A stretch of DNA of 5,012 nucleotides from Bacteroidetes bacterium UBA7692 (lineage in GTDB: Bacteria; Bacteroidota; Bacteroidia; Chitinophagales; LD1): contig DLGO01000092.1 in NCBI GenBank assembly GCA_002482725.1, positions 15,130 through 20,141 of the forward strand, in the 5' to 3' direction. Below are positions 4,790 to 5,012 of this stretch, one piece after another. A model generated the notes under the pieces. That model searched no databases and was not told where the DNA came from. It saw nothing but the letters and a program-made list of their open reading frames with translations. The first letter of the stretch is position 1. Each line of letters begins with the position of its first letter. The position numbers and the translations under genes were made by a program.

Positions 4790-5012
4790 ATGTCTGATGG
4801 TGTTGTAAGCCGGACGGTCAATATATATGTTGATTCCGGCCAGGCCCAAACTGCATTAACGCAGCTGGTGGCCAATAACGATAAGCTTAAAAAGAAACTA
4901 TCCGAAGTTCGCGAAGCACAGCAGAAAGCTGCTGATGCTGCACTTGCCGGAAACAAAGCTGCTGCAGAAGCTGCGAAGAAGTATTCTGGCCAGATAGATC
5001 TACAGGAAAAAA
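4790..5012 (+). CDS. N-terminus of a tape-measure-like tail protein, cut by the window end
   Basis: The frame opens at ATG 4790, 12 nt after the peptidase stop, behind the G-poor spacer AACCAAACCACT, and stays open to the window edge (74 codons plus one base). The start reads SRTVNIYVDSGQAQTAL (7-23), a pattern I associate with the N-terminus of Bacteroidota phage tape-measure proteins ('TVNIY-D-GQA-AL-L' and then a long helix). From about residue 20 it becomes a continuous Ala/Lys/Glu/Gln-rich helix (LVANNDKLKKKLSEVREAQQ, then repeated KAA/EAA units) as expected for a coiled-coil ruler protein. Such proteins set tail length and are ejected with DNA. The gene's length, membrane parts and any C-terminal lytic domain lie beyond the window. 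A different long coiled-coil tail protein cannot be excluded. Confidence 0.65.
   Translation, partial: MSDGVVSRTVNIYVDSGQAQTALTQLVANNDKLKKKLSEVREAQQKAADAALAGNKAAAEAAKKYSGQIDLQEK

Noticed and set aside
4430..4849. Minus-strand frame of 139 codons opposite the M15 peptidase.
   Set aside because: The plus strand encodes an intact zinc peptidase here; the antisense frame crosses a gene junction and shows no domain features.

Overview
This window looks like part of the structural (virion morphogenesis) region of a tailed phage or prophage from a Bacteroidota host. Three things point to that host group. The recognisable proteins resemble families I know mainly from Bacteroidota prophages: a tail-tube-like protein, a DUF6712-like two-repeat protein and an M15 peptidase with EF-hand-like loops. 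Gene starts lack GGAGG-type ribosome binding sites and instead follow short, G-poor, A/C-rich spacers. No Bacteroidota-type promoter (TTTG / TAnnTTTG) was seen by eye, so the region is probably read as part of a longer late transcript. Host genus, and whether this is an integrated prophage or a free phage, cannot be decided: the window has no integrase, attachment site, terminase, capsid protein or host gene.

Every supported gene is on the + strand and the DNA is packed almost solid with genes. From left to right: (1) the 3' part of a tail-tube-like protein (1-483, open at the window edge) and a 64-residue protein of unknown role (496-690). (2) A strong rho-independent terminator (708-743). 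(3) A translationally coupled chain of five genes: two small membrane proteins (757-981, 978-1253), a short neck/HK97-gp10-like protein probably starting at a TTG (1231-1578), a 96-residue unknown (1575-1868) and a portal-like protein (1868-3253). (4) Three genes separated by 12-15 nt spacers: a DUF6712-like putative connector built from two diverged copies of one domain (3269-4264), an M15-family peptidoglycan peptidase (4277-4777) and the N-terminus of a tape-measure-like protein (4790 to the window end).

Working together, the portal would form the DNA channel at the capsid vertex. The neck-like and DUF6712-like proteins could join it to the tail, and the tape-measure and tail-tube proteins would set and build the tail. 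The M15 peptidase would cut peptidoglycan, either at lysis (with one of the small membrane proteins as candidate holin) or at DNA entry as part of the tail.

The main points of interest are the gene order (portal and neck genes lying between tail tube and tape measure, with a terminator after the tail-tube pair), the clear internal duplication of the 331-residue protein, and the peptidase embedded among structural genes and away from the membrane proteins. I see no evidence of a wholly new type of system; the unassigned small genes are the least explained parts.
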